From an uncultured Clostridia bacterium (GTDB lineage Bacteria; Bacillota; Clostridia; UMGS1810): a stretch of 64,000 nucleotides of DNA. Below are positions 48,418 to 56,702 of this stretch, one piece after another. Each line of letters opens with the position of its first letter. The stretch's first letter is position 1. The DNA is taken from assembly GCA_934500705.1 (NCBI GenBank), contig CAKSTI010000014.1, positions 16,422-80,421 of the forward strand, read 5' to 3'. The notes under the pieces were generated by a model. The model was not told the DNA's origin and did no database searches. It saw only the letters and a program-made list of their open reading frames with translations. A program made the position numbers and the translations under genes.

Positions 48418-50118
48418 ATGCTTAAAGCTCTGTCAATTAAAAATGTAGCGGTAATAGAGAGGGCGGACATTGAATTTTCGGACGGTCTTAATCTCCTCAC
48501 GGGCGAAACGGGCGCCGGAAAATCAATCATCATAGACTCGCTCAATATGTTAAAAGGCGAGCGAACGCCAAAGAGCATAATACGTGCCGGCGAGAGCAAA
48601 GCGAGGGTGGACGGCGTTCTGGAAGTCGGCGCCGGTATAGCCGAAAGCCTGTCCGACGAATACGGCATAGAGTGCGACGGCGAAATATTAATATCCCGTG
48701 AGATAAGCGCAGACGGCAAGGGCAGTGTGCGTGTCAACGGTATGCCGATGCCGCTCTCTATGCTTAAAACAATGTGCGAAAACCTGATAAACATTCACGG
48801 TCAGCACGACAACACAAGCCTTCTGTCGCCCAAAAATCACATAGGATTTTTAGACAGCTTCGGCGCAGAGAAAATCTCTCCCCTGCTCGATGATTACAAA
48901 AAGATACACAGCGTTTGCACAGAACTTGAAGGCGAACTTTCAAAGACTGACATAGACGAACGTGAGGCGGCAAGGAGAGCCGACCTGCTTAAATATCAGT
49001 TGGACGAGATAGACGCCGCATCGCTTACCGTCGGCGAGGACAGCGAGCTTGACGGGCGGCGTGAGATTCTGGAAAATTCGTTTAAGATATCCGAGGCGGC
49101 AAACAAGGCATACTCCGCACTGTACGAGGGTTCGGACTTCGGCGGCGGCAGTGCCTATGACTCCATCTGCACGGCGATACGGGCAATAGAGCCGATAGCA
49201 CGCTTTAACCCGGAGCTTGAAACCCTGCTTTCCTCATTAAACGACGCCTGCGAGAGCGTATCGGACGGGGCGCACTTTTTAAAGGACTTTTCCGGCGACG
49301 TAAGCTCATCGGGCGCAGAGCTTGACGAGGTTCTCACAAGGCTTGAAGTCATCGGCAATTTAAAGGCAAAATACGGCGCAACCATTGAAGATATACTTGA
49401 AAAACGGGAACTTTTTGCCGCCGAACTTGACGGCATAACGGGAAACGAACAGCGCAAATGCGAGCTTGAAAAAAAGTTAAACAAGGCGTATTCCGAGCGC
49501 AAAACAGCGGCGGACAAGCTCACGGCGGAGCGCACAAAGTGCGCACGCATACTGGACGGCGAGATTATGCGTTCTTTGACCGAACTCAATATGAAAAACA
49601 CGGTTTTTGAAACACACATCACCCCCGCTCCGTGCAAGGCGGACGGGGCGGACAATGTAGAATTTATGATATGCACAAACAAGGGCGAGGAGCTCAAACC
49701 CCTTGCGTCGATAGCGTCGGGCGGTGAGCTTTCGAGAATTATGCTTGCCATAAAGAGCATACTTTCGGAAGGTTCGCAGTCGGGCGTTACGGTTTTTGAC
49801 GAGATAGACACGGGAGTGAGCGGAGCCGCCGCACAGAGAATTGGCGAAAAGCTGTGGAAAATGGGCACAAAAGCGCAGGTTATCTGCATTACGCACCTTC
49901 CGCAGATTGCCGCAATGGCGGACAGCCACTATTTGATTTTAAAGCAGACGGACGGCGCCAGAACCAAAACGAGTGTAAGACTGCTGTGCGGCGAGGAGCG
50001 CACGGCGGAGATTGCACGCACTCTCGGCGGAGCGCAGATTACACAGGCGGCTACGGACAATGCGGCAGAGCTTATCCGATTGGCGGACGCCTTTAAGAAA
50101 AACGGAGGAAAAATATGA
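48418..50118 (+). CDS. recN: DNA repair protein RecN
   Basis: The 566-residue SMC-like protein has N-terminal Walker A TGETGAGKSIIIDSL, NIHGQHDN, a central coiled coil, and C-terminal ASGGELSRIMLAIKS signature with Walker B VFDEIDTGVSG. It takes part in double-strand break repair. AGAGGTG is its ribosome site; it overlaps the next gene by 4 bases. Confidence 0.96.
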   Translation: MLKALSIKNVAVIERADIEFSDGLNLLTGETGAGKSIIIDSLNMLKGERTPKSIIRAGESKARVDGVLEVGAGIAESLSDEYGIECDGEILISREISADGKGSVRVNGMPMPLSMLKTMCENLINIHGQHDNTSLLSPKNHIGFLDSFGAEKISPLLDDYKKIHSVCTELEGELSKTDIDEREAARRADLLKYQLDEIDAASLTVGEDSELDGRREILENSFKISEAANKAYSALYEGSDFGGGSAYDSICTAIRAIEPIARFNPELETLLSSLNDACESVSDGAHFLKDFSGDVSSSGAELDEVLTRLEVIGNLKAKYGATIEDILEKRELFAAELDGITGNEQRKCELEKKLNKAYSERKTAADKLTAERTKCARILDGEIMRSLTELNMKNTVFETHITPAPCKADGADNVEFMICTNKGEELKPLASIASGGELSRIMLAIKSILSEGSQSGVTVFDEIDTGVSGAAAQRIGEKLWKMGTKAQVICITHLPQIAAMADSHYLILKQTDGARTKTSVRLLCGEERTAEIARTLGGAQITQAATDNAAELIRLADAFKKNGGKI

Positions 50119-50606
50119 ATTCAAGACGTGACAAACACAACTATTACCTTGACATTGCCCAGACGGTTTTAGAGCGTGGCACGTGCCTTCGCAGAAACTA
50201 CGGGGCGATAATAGTAAACAATGACGAGATAGTGTCATCAGGCTACACCGGCGCACCGAGGGGGCGCAAAAACTGTATGGACTTGGGCTTTTGTATGAGA
50301 GAAAAGCTGAACCTTCCCCGTGGCGAGCGCTACGAGTTATGCCGCAGTGTGCACAGCGAGGCAAACGCCATAATAAGCGCATCGAGGAAAGAGATGCTCG
50401 GCGGTACGATGTACCTTGTGGGCAAGGATTTTCACACCGGCGAAATTGTGGAGAATGCAAGCTCGTGCGCAATGTGCAAGCGAATGATAATAAATGCCGG
50501 CATAGAGCGTGTTATCGTGCGCCTTACCCCGGACGAATTTAAGATAATTCCCGTGTCGGAGTGGATAGAGGACGACGACTCGCTGGAAGGAAAGTTTGGG
50601 TATTAA
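50115..50606 (+). CDS. dCMP deaminase family protein (ComEB-like)
   Basis: The 163-residue protein carries the zinc-binding HSEANAI (catalytic Glu) and CAMCKRMIINAG motifs and TGAPRG, typical of deoxycytidylate deaminase. It would make dUMP for thymidylate synthesis. In Bacillus the homologue is called ComEB. It is coupled to recN by an ATGA overlap. Confidence 0.92.
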   Translation: MNSRRDKHNYYLDIAQTVLERGTCLRRNYGAIIVNNDEIVSSGYTGAPRGRKNCMDLGFCMREKLNLPRGERYELCRSVHSEANAIISASRKEMLGGTMYLVGKDFHTGEIVENASSCAMCKRMIINAGIERVIVRLTPDEFKIIPVSEWIEDDDSLEGKFGY

Positions 50607-51300
50607 GGAAAAACCGCACCGTCCCGGTGCACCGGAGAGCGTTTTTGAAAAAGCGGAAAACCGTCAGGGGCGTCAGCAGGCACGCCCCCAACACCCCCGC
50701 CCGCCGACTCTGAAATATCGCCTACACTCTGTAATTTCCGTCTCTAAAAAATCTTAGCCGCTCCGAGGCGAAACAATCAGTTTCACTGCGGAGCTAAAAA
50801 CGGCGGAATATAAGGAAAATGAACAACTTCCGCCGTTTTTACTCTCGATTTTTTAAATCCGAAAAAACAGACTGTACGGCTCATTTCAAATGCGGACAAA
50901 AACAAGTTAGTTTAGTTGCAATATGCTCACTGGTGGCATATTCACAAGCAAACTAACTTTTCTTTATTCCGCCTATGCAAGGCGAGAGAGCAGAATTTGC
51001 GAAATCGAAATTCATTTGCGCAAAACGGCACGCAGTTTGTTCAGTTTCCTTATTTTGCGTGCCGTTTTAGTCCGAGACTTCGGCTGGTTGCCGAACTTTC
51101 GGACGGCGCAGTAATTAATTTTGATGAGCAACTATTATGCCCGAGCCTTGCATCAGCGGCGGGCGGGGGTGTCGGGGGTGCGCTCGCTTAGCACCCTCCG
51201 ACGGTTTTCGTTTGTTTCCCGAAACAACCGCAACCACCAAATTTTTAAGAAATATTAATTTTTTTATTACCTAAATCTTAAAAAACATATGTTACAATAT
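50607..51300. repeat. Repeat-filled spacer with several large hairpins, no gene
   Basis: About 700 bases without a supportable gene. In order it holds a 36-bp repeat (50656-50691, identical to 63924-63959) with the hairpin GGGGCGT / ACGCCCC, a hairpin around GCTCCG / CGGAGC (50760-50795), a terminator-like stem AAACGGCGGAA / TTCCGCCGTTT (50802-50840), a long inverted repeat beginning AAGTTAGTTT (50904-50960), and a stem AAAACGGCACGCA / TGCGTGCCGTTTT (51024-51070). Confidence 0.65.
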
Positions 51301-51316
51301 TCTCGGAGGTGAAAAA

Positions 51317-51997
51317 ATGAACATACTCGTTGCGGACGACGACAGAGAAATCGTCGAGAGCATATCCATATTTTTAAAGGGCGAGGGTTACAGCGTTTTT
51401 AAAGCGTACGACGGGTTGGAGGCGCTTGACATTTTGTTTGAAAACGAGGTGCACCTTATGATTTTGGACATTATGATGCCACGACTTGACGGCATTAAAA
51501 CGCTTATGAAACTGCGTGAGTCGAGGAACATACCCGTAATTCTGCTTTCGGCAAAGTCGGAGGACGCCGACAAAATTCTGGGTCTTGCCGCCGGGGCGGA
51601 CGACTACGTTACAAAGCCGTTCAATCCCTCGGAGCTTATGGCAAGGGTTAAATCTCAACTGCGCCGTTACACAACCCTCGGCTCGATTGAAAAGAAAAAG
51701 GAGCGCATAGTAATCGGCGGAATGTGCATAAACACCGAAAACCGCACCGTCAGCGTGGACGGCGACGATGTGCGCCTTACTCCCATTGAGTACAAAATTC
51801 TTGAACTGCTTGCCAAAAACCGAAAAAGAGTCTTTTCCGCAGACGAGATATACCGCAAAGTATGGGGCGAAGAAAACATTGTGGGCGACAAGACGATTGC
51901 CGTGCACGTGCGCCACATACGTGAGAAAATCGAGATAAACCCCAAAGAACCGCAGTACATTAAAGTGGTGTGGGGAATTGGGTACAAAATTGATTGA
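51317..51997 (+). CDS. OmpR-family response regulator
   Basis: The 226-residue protein has a receiver domain (NILVADDDREIVES, phospho-acceptor LMILDIMMPRLDG, YVTKPFNPSE) and a winged-helix output domain (VRLTPIEYKILELLA, TIAVHVRHIREKI). GGAGGTG precedes the start. It is paired with the kinase starting 12 bases downstream; the target genes are not known. Confidence 0.94.
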   Translation: MNILVADDDREIVESISIFLKGEGYSVFKAYDGLEALDILFENEVHLMILDIMMPRLDGIKTLMKLRESRNIPVILLSAKSEDADKILGLAAGADDYVTKPFNPSELMARVKSQLRRYTTLGSIEKKKERIVIGGMCINTENRTVSVDGDDVRLTPIEYKILELLAKNRKRVFSADEIYRKVWGEENIVGDKTIAVHVRHIREKIEINPKEPQYIKVVWGIGYKID

Positions 51998-52009
51998 GGT
52001 GACAGAGTA

Positions 52010-53989
52010 ATGAAAAGATTTATATATTCCAAATACACCAAGGCGGCCGCCGCTGTTTTGGCGGCGCTGTTTGTAAGTGCCGCCGCACTCGCCATCAGCA
52101 CTGCAATATCGCATTTCGGCGACGGATTTGTTTATAGGTTTGAAAGCAGTTTTGACTCCTCCGTTGAGTTTTCCGCACTCCTTTCCGAGCCGGCAGACGC
52201 AGTGTTTGAGGCATACGACGAGGAGAAACCCCACTCGGACGGCTTTTACCGTGAACTTCGGGACGGACTTTCAGATGTTGACAAAAACATTGAATACTAC
52301 ATCAGCATAAACGGAGAGAGAATTGCGTCAAAAGACGAAGCGCAGAGCTTAGGGAATATGGACTTTAAGAGCGTGGATAAATATTTTAAAAATATGACAT
52401 TTCACACTCTCGATATTTTAAAACCGTCCGGAGAAATACAGCAGGAAGGCTCAAACGAGCGCATTACCTGGTATTTGCCGCACTTTGAAAGTCTAAACAC
52501 AGAGGACGAGATACACGTCTACTCCGCCGTTTCCTCCTCTTGTGCCAGCAAATTTGCAAAGACGTGGAAAGAGCAGGCGGACTATGTAAAAAATATTCTC
52601 ACGGAGCTTTTGCTCCTCGGCGTCGGCGCACTTTTAATGCTTGTGTACCTTGTGTGCGTGTGCGGCAGAAATTCGGTCGGAGAACGCATTTATGCCAAGG
52701 GTGACCGACTGTGGACGGAATTTAACATTGTTGTGTTGGTTGTTGCACTTATCGCCGCTGTCGGTGTTGACGTGGTTGCGGTTGATGTACTGCACAGCGG
52801 AGTAGCAAACTACATCGTGCATTTTTCGGTGGGCGCCGTCACATTTTTCGGCAGTTTGATTGCGCTTGCGGCTTTTCTTGCAATAGTGCGCAGTATCAAA
52901 AACAGGGAATTTTTCAAAAATTTGCTTGTATTTAAAATCATCTGCGCATTTTTTGACTTCGGCAAAAAAACGAGCGGAAAGTGCAAAGCGCTTGCGGCAA
53001 AACCTAAAAAAACCGCCGTGATTTTATGTGCGCTTTTGCTCGTATACACCGCTCTTATCGGCATTTTCGGCATATTTACCACAGAGAGCGCAGTCGGACT
53101 TCTTCTGGGGATAGCGGCGTTTGCCCTTGCGTGCTTTTTTATATTCGTACGCTCAAACGACTGCGACGAGATTAAAAAGGCCGCACACGAGATAAGGCGT
53201 GGAAACCTCACCTGCAAGGCGGACGGCATAAAGAGCGAGGATTTAAAAATCCTTGCCGAGGACATAAACTCCATAGGCTGCGGTCTTAACGAGTCCGTCG
53301 CTCAAAAGATAAAGGCGGAGCGAATGAAAACGGAGCTTATAACCAATGTTTCTCACGACCTGAAAACACCGCTCACGTCTATTATAAGCTACACACAGCT
53401 TTTAAGCGATATGCAAAATCTGCCCGACGAGGCGAAGGACTACGTCGGCATAATAAGCAAAAAGGCTCAAAGGCTTAAAAACTTAACGCAGGATTTGTTT
53501 GACATATCCAAGGTGCAGAGCGGAAATGAAGTTATTAACACAGAAAAACTGGACATCTCGCTCCTTGTGAGCCAGTCGCTCGGCGAGCACAACGGCGAAA
53601 TCGAAAAATCCAACCTCGAATTCTGCACCGATTTGCAAAGTGAGCTGTTTGTAAACGTTGACGGCAGAAAAATGTCACGTGTCGTTGACAACCTTATAAG
53701 CAATATCTTAAAGTACTCTCTTGACGGCACCCGTGTTTACGTATCTTCACGGGAAAACAGCGGCAAAGTATACGTCGAGTTTAAAAACATCTCCGCAAGT
53801 CCTATGAATTTCAGCACCGCAGAGATAACCGAGCGCTTTGTCCGTGGCGATGCGTCCAGAACAAAGGAGGGCAACGGCCTCGGACTTGCCATTGCAAAGG
53901 AGTACACGCACGCTTGCGGCGGCAGGTTTATGATATTCACCGACGGAGATTTGTTTAAGGCGGTTCTTGAATTCAGCGTTTGCGAGTAA
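52010..53989 (+). CDS. Sensor histidine kinase with multi-span membrane sensor
   Basis: The 659-residue protein has one N-terminal membrane helix (about residues 13-33), an extracytoplasmic part to about 195, then several helices (about 200-220, 245-265, 270-295, 335-355, 360-378), a HAMP-like linker and HisKA with NVSHDLKTPLTSIISYTQLL, followed by an HATPase domain (VVDNLISNILKYS, EGNGLGLAIAKEY). The layout resembles kinases of antibiotic or cell-envelope stress systems in Clostridia. The ligand is unknown. Confidence 0.9.
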   Translation: MKRFIYSKYTKAAAAVLAALFVSAAALAISTAISHFGDGFVYRFESSFDSSVEFSALLSEPADAVFEAYDEEKPHSDGFYRELRDGLSDVDKNIEYYISINGERIASKDEAQSLGNMDFKSVDKYFKNMTFHTLDILKPSGEIQQEGSNERITWYLPHFESLNTEDEIHVYSAVSSSCASKFAKTWKEQADYVKNILTELLLLGVGALLMLVYLVCVCGRNSVGERIYAKGDRLWTEFNIVVLVVALIAAVGVDVVAVDVLHSGVANYIVHFSVGAVTFFGSLIALAAFLAIVRSIKNREFFKNLLVFKIICAFFDFGKKTSGKCKALAAKPKKTAVILCALLLVYTALIGIFGIFTTESAVGLLLGIAAFALACFFIFVRSNDCDEIKKAAHEIRRGNLTCKADGIKSEDLKILAEDINSIGCGLNESVAQKIKAERMKTELITNVSHDLKTPLTSIISYTQLLSDMQNLPDEAKDYVGIISKKAQRLKNLTQDLFDISKVQSGNEVINTEKLDISLLVSQSLGEHNGEIEKSNLEFCTDLQSELFVNVDGRKMSRVVDNLISNILKYSLDGTRVYVSSRENSGKVYVEFKNISASPMNFSTAEITERFVRGDASRTKEGNGLGLAIAKEYTHACGGRFMIFTDGDLFKAVLEFSVCE

Positions 53990-54038
53990 GGAAAAACAAA
54001 CCGATAGCGCAACCACGGATTGCGGTCGGATAGGCAGT

Positions 54039-54073
54039 GGGACTGTAAAAAACTTTTTGCAGTCCCGTTTTTT
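54039..54073 (+). terminator. Intrinsic terminator after the second kinase gene
   Basis: Stem GGGACTG / CAGTCCC with inner A/T pairing, followed by GTTTTTT. The GGGACTGTAAAAAA half resembles the ends of repeat family B. Confidence 0.8.
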
Positions 54074-54129
54074 GCGCAAAAAAATTCACGCACAAAATAT
54101 GCGTGAAAGTACCTTTTTGTCAAAAACTA

Positions 54130-54158
54130 TTGAATTTTTCAGAAAAACGGTATATAAT
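54130..54158 (+). promoter_or_regulatory. Promoter of toxin 2 (upstream of the inserted MITE)
   Basis: TTGAAT (54130-54135), 17-base spacer, TATAAT (54153-54158). It is now 350 bases from the toxin start because the MITE at 54181-54456 lies in the leader. Confidence 0.65.
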
Positions 54159-54180
54159 ACCATATGAGGTAAGACCTCTT

Positions 54181-54456
54181 AGGCAGGAGAGAGCTGAACT
54201 TGCATTGCCTGTCGACTGAATTTTTACAAAGCCTTCCGCCTTGTCGGTCTTGACGGGCGTCAGCCCGCCTGCACCCTTACGCACCGAAATTCTTTGCAAA
54301 AATTCAGCCGAACAGGTGCTCGCAGTTTCACATAAGCAATTTTTTCTGTAACAAAGTAAATTACGCAGGGAATACTGTCGTATTTTCAAGGGATTTACTG
54401 CCGTTACGGGGAAAATTGCTATGTGAAACCAATGTAAGTTCAACTCTCTCCTGCCT
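54181..54456 (+). mobile_element. MITE, copy 1 (276 bp), inserted in the toxin 2 leader
   Basis: The terminal inverted repeats are about 27 bp with two mismatches (AGGCAGGAGAGAG then CTGAACTTGCATTG or TTGAACTTACATTG). Both ends have TA at the border, as expected for a TA target duplication of IS630/Tc1 type. It differs from the copy at 60981-61256 by one base. It codes no transposase; a frame running across it repeats in both copies only because the DNA is the same. Confidence 0.88.
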
Positions 54457-54507
54457 AACGGTGTTTACACCGGCGGTTGTGTCACGCTCCGAAAGGGGGT
54501 GGCATCT

Positions 54508-54582
54508 ATGAAAAAATACATAATTAAAATATTATTTTTTACTATCGTATTTTTAATAGTATTTACTATAAAAGTAAAATAA
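54508..54582 (+). CDS. Small hydrophobic peptide, predicted type I toxin 2
   Basis: The frame codes 24 residues beginning MKKYIIKILFFTIVFLIVF and ending TIKVK: one membrane span with basic ends. A strong AAAGGGGGTGG site precedes the ATG. A convergent consensus promoter and shared terminator give the same layout as the locus at 26 kb, and the leaders are related (GGCGGTTGTGTC here, GGCGGTTATGCC there). Confidence 0.65.
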   Translation: MKKYIIKILFFTIVFLIVFTIKVK

Positions 54583-54617
54583 CCGCCAACCCTGCTAAAA
54601 GTTAGGCAGTTATTTTT
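54577..54617. terminator. Shared bidirectional terminator, toxin-antitoxin locus 2
   Basis: Stem AATAACCGCC / GGCAGTTATT with one mismatch, flanked by A and T runs on both sides. Confidence 0.7.
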
Positions 54618-54661
54618 ATAAGCTTTTCATTTGGCACAACCGTTGAGGTCTTGCCCTTTCC
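54578..54661 (-). ncRNA. Predicted antisense antitoxin RNA of locus 2
   Basis: From the predicted start near 54661 to the shared terminator, about 84 bases, containing GGCAAGACCTCAACGGTT-GTGCC, closely related to the antitoxin RNA at 25909. It overlaps the 3' end of toxin 2 in antisense. Expression is inferred. Confidence 0.6.
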
Positions 54662-54667
54662 ATTACC

Positions 54668-54696
54668 ATTATACGTCTTAAAATCGGTTTTGTCAA
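54668..54696 (-). promoter_or_regulatory. Perfect consensus promoter of antitoxin RNA 2
   Basis: Minus strand TTGACA (54691-54696), 17-base spacer, TATAAT (54668-54673). Confidence 0.8.
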
Positions 54697-54716
54697 CCCG
54701 TTTTAATATAAATTTA

Positions 54717-54845
54717 TTACAATTCAAGCAGCTGCGAAAAATCACAAATATAATAATCCGAATTTTCCTTGATTTTATCGGCATAATCCTTTGAGGACGG
54801 GTCATAGACGCCGCACACCTTAATTCCCGAACGTTTTGCCGCCAT
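54717..54845 (-). pseudogene. C-terminal remnant of a HAD-family hydrolase
   Basis: The frame gives 42 residues beginning MAAKRSGIKVCGVYDPSS and ending in DFSQLLEL. It resembles the last 40 residues of beta-phosphoglucomutase-like HAD phosphatases, where AAKRAGMKVxGVYD follows the Asp-containing motif IV. The catalytic parts are missing; upstream lies the stop of the TSCPD gene. There is no clear ribosome site, so it is taken as a relic. Confidence 0.6.
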
Positions 54846-54848
54846 TTT

Positions 54849-55097
54849 TTACTCGCTGAGCGATTTTCTTATCGCCTTTGCAAGCTGGTCGGGACAAGAC
54901 GTGCCCTTGTAGCCGCACTGTACGCCGGCGAGAATGTCGGCAACTTCCTCAGCCTTGCGCCCCTCGCACAGCTTGGCAACACCCTGTGTGTTTCCGGCAC
55001 AGCCGCCCAGAAACTTTACATTGTGTATTATTCCGTCGTCAATGTCAAAAGAAATCTCCATAGAGCAAACGCCCTGCGGTTTGAATGTGTACCTCAT
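54849..55097 (-). CDS. TSCPD domain protein (TIGR03905-like)
   Basis: The 82-residue protein has GGCAGNTQGV and the name-giving GTSCPDQLA near its end, with CSMEISFDIDDG at the start. The domain also occurs at the C-terminus of class II ribonucleotide reductases, and the free-standing form is common in Clostridia without known function. AGGAGG precedes the start. Confidence 0.85.
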   Translation of the reverse strand: MRYTFKPQGVCSMEISFDIDDGIIHNVKFLGGCAGNTQGVAKLCEGRKAEEVADILAGVQCGYKGTSCPDQLAKAIRKSLSE

Positions 55098-55101
55098 AAT
55101 A

Positions 55102-55647
55102 TTACTCCTCCTTTTGTGAAACGTCTACATTTGAATTTTCATCTATACTGCCGTTGTCATTGGCATATATCACAAATTTGTAATTTTTAAAGTCCGCCTC
55201 ATAGCACGGAAGTTCGTCCATCTCGTTGTAGCTTAAACGCAGTTTTGTCCCCACGGCTTCCTTTACGGTATCTATGCCGTACTCGCCGCTTTCGGAGTCT
55301 ATCAGCTCATAGAGCGGCATAACAACTTCTGTGCATTTGCCTTTGGGAAAATACTTGTCGCCGTCAAACTCATACTGCGAGAACGTAAACCACTTGGCGC
55401 TGTCCGAAAATCGGTAGAGCGGCCCTTCCGCCCACTCCGTTTTCTCCGGCTCGCCGTGAAGGGAGATAAACTCCTCCGCACTCAAACCGATGTCGGAGAG
55501 CACGCTTGTGCGAACCTTTGCGCTATCCGGCTTTTCGCTTTTGGAAACAGACGGAACCTGCACGGGTGCGGAGCTTTGGTCATCTTTCTTTGCACAGCCG
55601 CACAGGCAGACAAGGCATATTAAAAATGCGGCGGTTATCCTTTTCAT
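55102..55647 (-). CDS. Predicted lipoprotein of unknown function
   Basis: The 181-residue protein has a signal peptide with lipobox LCGC (MKRITAAFLICLVCLCGCAKK), a Ser/Pro/Lys-rich linker and a compact domain (DIGLSAEEFISLHGEPEKTEW, later WFTFSQYEFDGDKYFPKGKC). No function is recognised. Its start overlaps the stop of the glycosyltransferase gene as ATGA, so the two are co-translated, perhaps both in envelope biogenesis. Confidence 0.72.
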   Translation of the reverse strand: MKRITAAFLICLVCLCGCAKKDDQSSAPVQVPSVSKSEKPDSAKVRTSVLSDIGLSAEEFISLHGEPEKTEWAEGPLYRFSDSAKWFTFSQYEFDGDKYFPKGKCTEVVMPLYELIDSESGEYGIDTVKEAVGTKLRLSYNEMDELPCYEADFKNYKFVIYANDNGSIDENSNVDVSQKEE

Positions 55648-56684
55648 ATGTCACTTTCCTTATGATTTGTTTTATAAAATTTATATGCGAATATCACAAA
55701 AAGCACAATGGCGATTACAAACACCGCCGCCCAGTATGCGCCGCCCTCCAACACAACAACCGCACTCATTGCAAGAATTGAGGCTATTACGTATAAAATG
55801 GCAACGGTCTGCTTTTGCGAAAATCCCATATCCATAAGCCTGTGGTGCAAGTGCCCTCTGTCGGGCGCCATTATCGGCTTTTTGTTCCAAATGCGGCGCA
55901 CTATTGCAAAGCCCGTGTCAAAAATCGGCAGTCCGAGAATGAGGAACGGCACGATAAACGAGATTATCACATATCCCTTAAACAATCCCTGAATACATAT
56001 TACCGACAACATAAATCCCAAAAACGTGGAACCCGTGTCGCCCATAAAAATCTTGGCAGGGTTAAAGTTGTACGGCAAAAATCCCAGGCACGCACCGGCA
56101 AGAGCGGCAGTCACCACGGCAATTTGAATTTCGCTTGTCAAAATTGCAATGAAAAACAGCGAAAACGTCGCAATGGACGACACGCCCACCGCCAAACCGT
56201 CCAAACCGTCTATTAAGTTTACCGCATTTGTAACGCCCACAATCCACACGATTGTAATCGGTATGCTCATAAATCCGAGGTTAAGTATGCCGCCCTCGAC
56301 TATGAATGACGGCACGCTGATGTACTTAATCGTCACCCCGTGCAGAACCACAATCACCGCCGTCACAATCTGCAAAACAAATTTGACCTTTGCGCTCAGC
56401 TGCTTTACGTCGTCCACTATGCCCACGGCAACTATAATCAGACATCCGATTATGATGCCTTTAAGCTGGGTGTCTACCGTGGCAAAGCACAGTATGCTTA
56501 TGAGAAATCCGTAAAAAATAGCAAGTCCGCCAAGTCTCGGAATGGGGTGGTCGTGCACACGGCGTGCGTCTTTGGGCACGTCTATTGCGCCGATTTTGTA
56601 GGCAAGCACCTTTACAAAAGGCGTCGAAGCGAGCGACACGCCGAACGCAACCGAAAAGCACAGTATCAGTTTAATTATATCCAT
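55644..56684 (-). CDS. Undecaprenyl-phosphate sugar-1-phosphate transferase (WecA/TagO type)
   Basis: The 346-residue protein has about ten membrane helices and the family motifs DDVKQL, NLIDGLDGLAVG, FMGDTGSTFLGF and DRGHLHHRL. It transfers a GlcNAc-1-phosphate-type sugar to undecaprenyl phosphate at the inner membrane face, the first step of teichoic acid or other cell-wall polymer synthesis. The HLHHR form separates it from MraY. Confidence 0.92.
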   Translation of the reverse strand: MDIIKLILCFSVAFGVSLASTPFVKVLAYKIGAIDVPKDARRVHDHPIPRLGGLAIFYGFLISILCFATVDTQLKGIIIGCLIIVAVGIVDDVKQLSAKVKFVLQIVTAVIVVLHGVTIKYISVPSFIVEGGILNLGFMSIPITIVWIVGVTNAVNLIDGLDGLAVGVSSIATFSLFFIAILTSEIQIAVVTAALAGACLGFLPYNFNPAKIFMGDTGSTFLGFMLSVICIQGLFKGYVIISFIVPFLILGLPIFDTGFAIVRRIWNKKPIMAPDRGHLHHRLMDMGFSQKQTVAILYVIASILAMSAVVVLEGGAYWAAVFVIAIVLFVIFAYKFYKTNHKESDI

Positions 56685-56702
56685 ATCAAATTACCGGTTT
56701 CA

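Noticed and set aside
54120..54443. Open frame of 107 codons on the minus strand across MITE copy 1, repeated at 60875-61243
   Set aside because: It appears twice only because the MITE DNA is duplicated. It lacks a ribosome site, runs out of the element into unrelated sequence, and matches no family I know.
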